Part shown: in pieces, positions 7,783-10,853 of the stretch
Position numbering within the stretch: the stretch's first letter is position 1
Layout: every line of letters starts with the position of its first letter
Assembly: GCA_947177885.1 (NCBI GenBank)
Contig: CAMWWF010000070.1
Location: 1 to 10,853, forward strand
Source: an uncultured Lachnospiraceae bacterium
GTDB taxonomy: Bacteria > Bacillota_A > Clostridia > Lachnospirales > Lachnospiraceae
DNA length: 10,853 nucleotides
Reading direction: 5' to 3'
Notes under the pieces: model-generated
Databases searched by the model: none
What the model saw: only the letters and a program-made list of their open reading frames with translations
Told to the model about the DNA's origin: nothing
Program-made: the position numbers and the translations under genes

Positions 7783-7805
7783 CGAATCTGACCGGAGGAA
7801 GCCGC

Positions 7806-7829
7806 ATGCTCTCCCGGAACCCTTATTAG
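7806..7829 (+). CDS. Candidate 7-residue leader peptide (MLSRNPY)
   Basis: ATG at 7806 opens a seven-codon frame ending in TAG at 7827-7829. A strong Shine-Dalgarno sequence, GGAGG (7794-7798), lies 7 bases before it, a better site than many real genes have. It sits between the kinase stop and the ABC exporter genes. The last base of its stop codon is the first base of a hairpin, with a terminator after that. This is the layout of a leader peptide in ribosome-dependent attenuation, but so short a frame can arise by chance and I know no family for it. Confidence 0.35.
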   Translation: MLSRNPY

Positions 7830-7852
7830 CATTCCATCCCCTATAGAATGCA
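7829..7852 (+). promoter_or_regulatory. Hairpin between mini-ORF and terminator, possible attenuator arm
   Basis: GCATTC (7829-7834) pairs with GAATGC (7847-7852) around a 12-base loop. The loop contains ATCCCC (7836-7841), the same six bases that start the terminator stem at 7857. That copy could compete for GGGGAT (7876-7881) and so disturb the terminator. The alternative pairing is visible in sequence; its use is inference. Confidence 0.4.
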
Positions 7853-7856
7853 TTTT

Positions 7857-7885
7857 ATCCCCGAAAAAAATTTTCGGGGATTTTT
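7857..7885 (+). terminator. Intrinsic terminator or attenuator before the ABC exporter genes
   Basis: ATCCCCGAAAA (7857-7867) and TTTTCGGGGAT (7871-7881) form a perfect 11-bp stem around a three-A loop, followed by a T run to 7885. It ends transcripts coming from the two-component genes, or acts as the conditional stop of an attenuator, since the exporter starts only 36 bases later. Confidence 0.85.
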
Positions 7886-7889
7886 GATT

Positions 7890-7895
7890 TATAAT
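7890..7895 (+). promoter_or_regulatory. Possible -10 box TATAAT for the ABC exporter genes
   Basis: A perfect TATAAT follows the terminator, but 16-18 bases upstream there is no recognisable -35: that position falls in the A/T-rich loop and 3' arm of the terminator. A transcript would start near 7902, at the ribosome binding site. It could be an activator-dependent promoter or chance. Confidence 0.35.
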
Positions 7896-7902
7896 GGCAG
7901 AT

Positions 7903-7910
7903 AAAGGAGG
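7903..7910 (+). promoter_or_regulatory. Ribosome binding site setting the start at 7921
   Basis: AAAGGAGG lies 10 bases before ATG 7921. The earlier in-frame ATG at 7894 lies upstream of this site and inside TATAAT, and in-frame GTG 7912 is too close to it, so 7921 is chosen. Confidence 0.8.
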
Positions 7911-7920
7911 AGTGAATGAT

Positions 7921-9771
7921 ATGTCTAGGAAAAAGAAAAAAGAAAAACCAAAGTATGGTATGTGGCGCTGCATAGGTTTCCAGTTCTCACGGGCGTTCCG
8001 ATACCGCGCCGAGGTTCCGTTTCTCCTGCTGCTGCAGATTGTTTTTAATATCTCCAGCGGGGTGTTTGGCTTCTATATGTCTCCGATGATTCTGGGACGG
8101 CTTGAAGCCAGGAGTCCTGTCAATGAGCTTTTGCTGACTGTGGCGTTTTTGATAGGAGGGTGTTTTGTTTCGGATGCTGTGGTCGCGTTTATCGGCAGCG
8201 AAGTAGGCGGTTGGGGACTGAAGCAAACGTATCAGGTAGAGCTTCGCGCCTACATTCTGGGGGAGATTAGGGATAAGATTGCGGCTACCTCCTATGTCAA
8301 TTGTCTGGATACCAAGTGGCGGAGGCTCCTGGAGCGCGCCAAACAGTGCTGTAACGGCAATCAGGCCGCCTGCGAGAGGATCTGGTATGTCTTACAGGAA
8401 CTGGTGGTTCGGCTGGCAATGTTCGGCTTTTTTGCTGTGATACTGACCCATGTCCATCCCCTGGTCTTTGCGGTAGCAATGACTTTGAGTATTCTGGATT
8501 TTATTGTGTCCTCCTATGTCAATAAATATAATTTCAGGCACCGCGAAGAACTTTCGCATCTGGATAAACAAATGTGGTACCTGACCGGCCGGCACCGGTA
8601 CCTGCCCGTAGCCAGGGATATTCGTCTGTTTGGTTTGCAAAGCTGGTTCCGGCGTCTGACCGACAAGGCCTTTCTGGCGCGCCAGGCGTACTCTAAGAGG
8701 GAACACACCTTTTATCTGATCGGAACCTTTTCCAGTACGATCCTGGAATTCTTAAGGAGCGGGGCCACCTGTTGTATCCTGTTGAAAATGTGTCTGGAAA
8801 ACAGTATGAGTGCGGCGGAATTTATGCTGTATTTTTCGGCGGTTAATTCCTTTAACTGGCAGTTCAGCGGCGTTTTGAAAAGTCTGCTGGAGCTTAGAAA
8901 TATATGTCTGGATCTTTCCGGCCTTATGGAATATCTGTATTACCCCGAAGTCTTTAATCTTGAAGACGGCAAATGCATCACTCGGGAGGAAACCTATGAG
9001 ATTCGGCTGGAAAATGTCAGCTATACTTATCCTCAGTCAGATAAGAAGATCATTGACGGCATGAACCTGACTGTCAAAAAAGGGGAAAAAGTAGCGGTAG
9101 TAGGCTTAAACGGGGCGGGAAAGACTACGCTGGTTAAGCTCATGACCGGTCTGCTGGACCCGGACGAGGGGCGCATTCTGCTGGATGGAACCGACATTCG
9201 GGAGTTTGCCAGGAGAGAGTATTACGGACTGTTCTCGGCAGTGTTCCAACATTTTAACATCATGGATATCACCGTAGCGCAGACGGTGGCGCAGTCAGTC
9301 GAGGATATTGATCTGGAGAGGGTGAAGGACTGTATTGAAAAAGCCGGGCTGACAGAAATGGTTTCCCAGCTGCCGGCAGGGCTGGACACCCATTTGGGGC
9401 GAAATGTCTACATGGATGGAGTTGTGCTCTCCGGAGGACAGTATCAGCGTCTGATGCTGGCACGGGCGCTCTACAGGAACGGAGCGGTGCTGGTGCTTGA
9501 CGAGCCTACGGCGGCGCTGGACCCTTTGGCTGAGCAGGATATGTACAATAAGTACAGCGAGATGTCGAAGGGCAGAACTTCGGTATTCATCTCTCATCGG
9601 CTGGCCTCTACAAGGTTCTGCGACAGGGTTCTGTACCTGGAGGAGGGAAAGATTGCCGAGGAGGGGACTCACGAGGAGCTGGTCGAAAAGGGCGGGGAGT
9701 ATGCGCGGCTGTTTGAAATCCAGTCAAGATATTACAGGGAAGGAGCGGAATTAGATGTCAACCAAATCTGA
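7921..9771 (+). CDS. ABC exporter half-transporter, membrane domain fused to ATPase
   Basis: This 616-residue protein begins with a Lys-rich cytosolic tail, then a membrane domain (about 30-345) with around six hydrophobic segments, for example FLLLLQIVFNISSGVFGFYM, LLLTVAFLIGGCF and MFGFFAVILTHVHPLVFAVA. The ATPase domain (about 360-616) is complete: Walker A GLNGAGKTT (395-403), Q-loop FQHF, signature LSGGQ (503-507), Walker B with D527 and E528 in LVLDEPTAALD, and H-loop H559 in ISHRLAS. This is the layout of type I (MsbA/LanT-like) exporters. No peptidase C39 domain precedes the membrane part. An unusual CCNGNQAAC cluster lies in the segment between the second and third helices. The next gene, for a second half-transporter, overlaps its end by 17 bases, so the two probably form a heterodimer. 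Substrate is unknown; peptides or toxic compounds are plausible by analogy. Confidence 0.92.
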   Translation: MSRKKKKEKPKYGMWRCIGFQFSRAFRYRAEVPFLLLLQIVFNISSGVFGFYMSPMILGRLEARSPVNELLLTVAFLIGGCFVSDAVVAFIGSEVGGWGLKQTYQVELRAYILGEIRDKIAATSYVNCLDTKWRRLLERAKQCCNGNQAACERIWYVLQELVVRLAMFGFFAVILTHVHPLVFAVAMTLSILDFIVSSYVNKYNFRHREELSHLDKQMWYLTGRHRYLPVARDIRLFGLQSWFRRLTDKAFLARQAYSKREHTFYLIGTFSSTILEFLRSGATCCILLKMCLENSMSAAEFMLYFSAVNSFNWQFSGVLKSLLELRNICLDLSGLMEYLYYPEVFNLEDGKCITREETYEIRLENVSYTYPQSDKKIIDGMNLTVKKGEKVAVVGLNGAGKTTLVKLMTGLLDPDEGRILLDGTDIREFARREYYGLFSAVFQHFNIMDITVAQTVAQSVEDIDLERVKDCIEKAGLTEMVSQLPAGLDTHLGRNVYMDGVVLSGGQYQRLMLARALYRNGAVLVLDEPTAALDPLAEQDMYNKYSEMSKGRTSVFISHRLASTRFCDRVLYLEEGKIAEEGTHEELVEKGGEYARLFEIQSRYYREGAELDVNQI

Positions 9772-10853
9772 AAAAATCAGCTGGCGCAGGGCTGTCCGGG
9801 TCAACATTCGTGCGGTCAGGCTTCTGGCGTCCAAAAATAAATGGATGTTTCCATACGCTGTTGTGAAATCCTTGCTGAATGTGGTTTCTTCCTATGCGGG
9901 TTTGGTCATCATGGCAAGGCTGATAGATGAGCTGGCAGGAGAGAGACGGGTGGAAACGCTGACAATGTGGCTGTTTGTTTCAATTCTCACTGCGGCGGTT
10001 TTCGGAATGATCAATGGGGTAATGCACCATGCGTATAAGGTCAAAACCTCGCTTTTCTGGGCTAACATGCAAAGAATTGAGGACGAAAAGTTTATGTCAA
10101 TGGATTACTGTGATCTGGAAGACCAAAAGGTTCAGGATCTCTATGACCAGATTACCCAAAACAGAAACTGGAATGACTGGGGGTTCCCGAGAATTCTGTG
10201 GGCTTTTGAAAATATGGTATCCTATCTTTTTTCGGTAATCGGCGCCATTGCGCTGTCGGTGGGGCTGTTGCTAAGAAGGGTTCCGGAGGAAAGCACGTTT
10301 GCGTATTTGAATCATCCGCTGGTTATCCTGGGGTTTCTCGGGTTAATGGCGCTGACTGCAGCAGTGGCGCCTTGGCTGAAAGTAAGGATGATGGAGATGC
10401 ATGCGTCCTGGAGCGATGCAGCAAGACTGGGAAACAGGCTGTTCTCGCACTTTGGGTATCTGAAGGATGATGCCGACAGCATGGTGGAGTACCGAATGTA
10501 TCCCCAGGCGGAGATAGCACGTCATTATGCCTGGAAGGATAATACCTGGATTGTGGGAGGGATATGCGACAGACAGTACAAGGGCAGCTTTGGACTCTGC
10601 CTGATAGGAGACACCCTGGGCGAGAAGCTGCTGATGAGCGTGATTTACCTGTTTGTCTGTCTGAAAGCCTGGGCAGGCGCTTTCGGTATTGGAGAGGTCA
10701 CCCAGTATGTGGGTGCGGTAAGCAGGCTGGTATCGGGTTTTACAGGACTTATACAGACGGTGAACGAACTCAGGGTAAATGCCGGCTTTGTAGAGGACAT
10801 CTTTGTGTTTTTGGATCTGCCCAACAATATGTATCAGGGCAGTCTGACCCCGG
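9755..10853 (+). CDS. Second ABC half-transporter, membrane domain only in view (3' end missing)
   Basis: From ATG 9755 (AGGAG at 9741-9745, 9 bases before) the frame is open to the end of the window, giving 366 residues starting MSTKSEKISWRRAVRVNIRA. It begins inside the previous gene, overlapping it by 17 bases in another frame, so the two are translationally coupled. Hydrophobic segments include AVVKSLLNVVSSYAGLVIMA, MWLFVSILTAAVFGM, MVSYLFSVIGAIALSVGLLL, LVILGFLGLMALTAAVA and LMSVIYLFVCLKAWAGAF. After the second helix comes the motif MDYCDLEDQKVQDLYDQI, which resembles the D-Y-x-x-L-E-D segment found in one family of ABC exporter membrane domains. The window ends before an ATPase domain; one is expected downstream by family and by pairing with the gene before it. 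No nucleotide-binding motif is visible yet, so its ATPase activity cannot be judged. Confidence 0.88.
   Translation, partial: MSTKSEKISWRRAVRVNIRAVRLLASKNKWMFPYAVVKSLLNVVSSYAGLVIMARLIDELAGERRVETLTMWLFVSILTAAVFGMINGVMHHAYKVKTSLFWANMQRIEDEKFMSMDYCDLEDQKVQDLYDQITQNRNWNDWGFPRILWAFENMVSYLFSVIGAIALSVGLLLRRVPEESTFAYLNHPLVILGFLGLMALTAAVAPWLKVRMMEMHASWSDAARLGNRLFSHFGYLKDDADSMVEYRMYPQAEIARHYAWKDNTWIVGGICDRQYKGSFGLCLIGDTLGEKLLMSVIYLFVCLKAWAGAFGIGEVTQYVGAVSRLVSGFTGLIQTVNELRVNAGFVEDIFVFLDLPNNMYQGSLTP

Noticed and set aside
7894..7920. Nine extra residues at the start of the first ABC protein
   Set aside because: The strong AAAGGAGG at 7903-7910 lies after this ATG, so it can serve 7921 but not 7894.
10029..10238. 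69-residue + frame inside the second ABC gene
   Set aside because: It is an out-of-frame shadow: the continuous frame from 9755 encodes membrane helices of an ABC exporter across this whole stretch.

Overview
The window looks like chromosome from a gut-type Firmicute of the Lachnospiraceae/Clostridia group. The evidence is Gram-positive style Shine-Dalgarno sites (AAGGAG, AAAGGAGG), a TTGACA-type promoter, intrinsic terminators, a lipoprotein-like signal peptide, and a secreted glycosidase carrying dockerin and cohesin modules. All genes read on the + strand. I see no rRNA, tRNA, insertion sequence or CRISPR array.

Bases 1-3954 hold the 3' part of a very large secreted glycoside hydrolase family 31 enzyme. 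Its reading frame is open from base 1, so the true start lies upstream. The active-site context resembles the GH31 alpha-N-acetylgalactosaminidase group. After the catalytic region come FN3-like, F5/8C (discoidin)-like, dockerin-like and cohesin-like modules. This suggests an enzyme for mucin-type or other GalNAc-bearing glycans. Bases 4034-6246 hold a separately promoted gene for a 704-residue exported protein: a probable beta-propeller-like N-terminal half joined to a family 1 extracellular solute-binding domain, with no permease genes beside it. A strong symmetric terminator at 6297-6329 closes this part.

Bases 6414-7782 hold a two-component pair: a LytTR response regulator and, 4 bases after it, a short GHKL histidine kinase with no membrane or sensor segment. 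The 138 bases before the next gene are dense with signals: a 7-codon mini-ORF with a good Shine-Dalgarno site, a hairpin starting at its stop codon, an intrinsic terminator, a TATAAT box and a strong ribosome binding site. Two overlapping ABC half-transporter genes follow, at 7921-9771 and 9755 to beyond the window end. Together they probably make a heterodimeric exporter.

The working picture is a polysaccharide-use gene next to a regulator/exporter module. The exporter appears to be under conditional control, by the LytTR regulator, by leader attenuation, or both. The exported substrate, the kinase's signal and the partner of the solute-binding protein cannot be read from this window.
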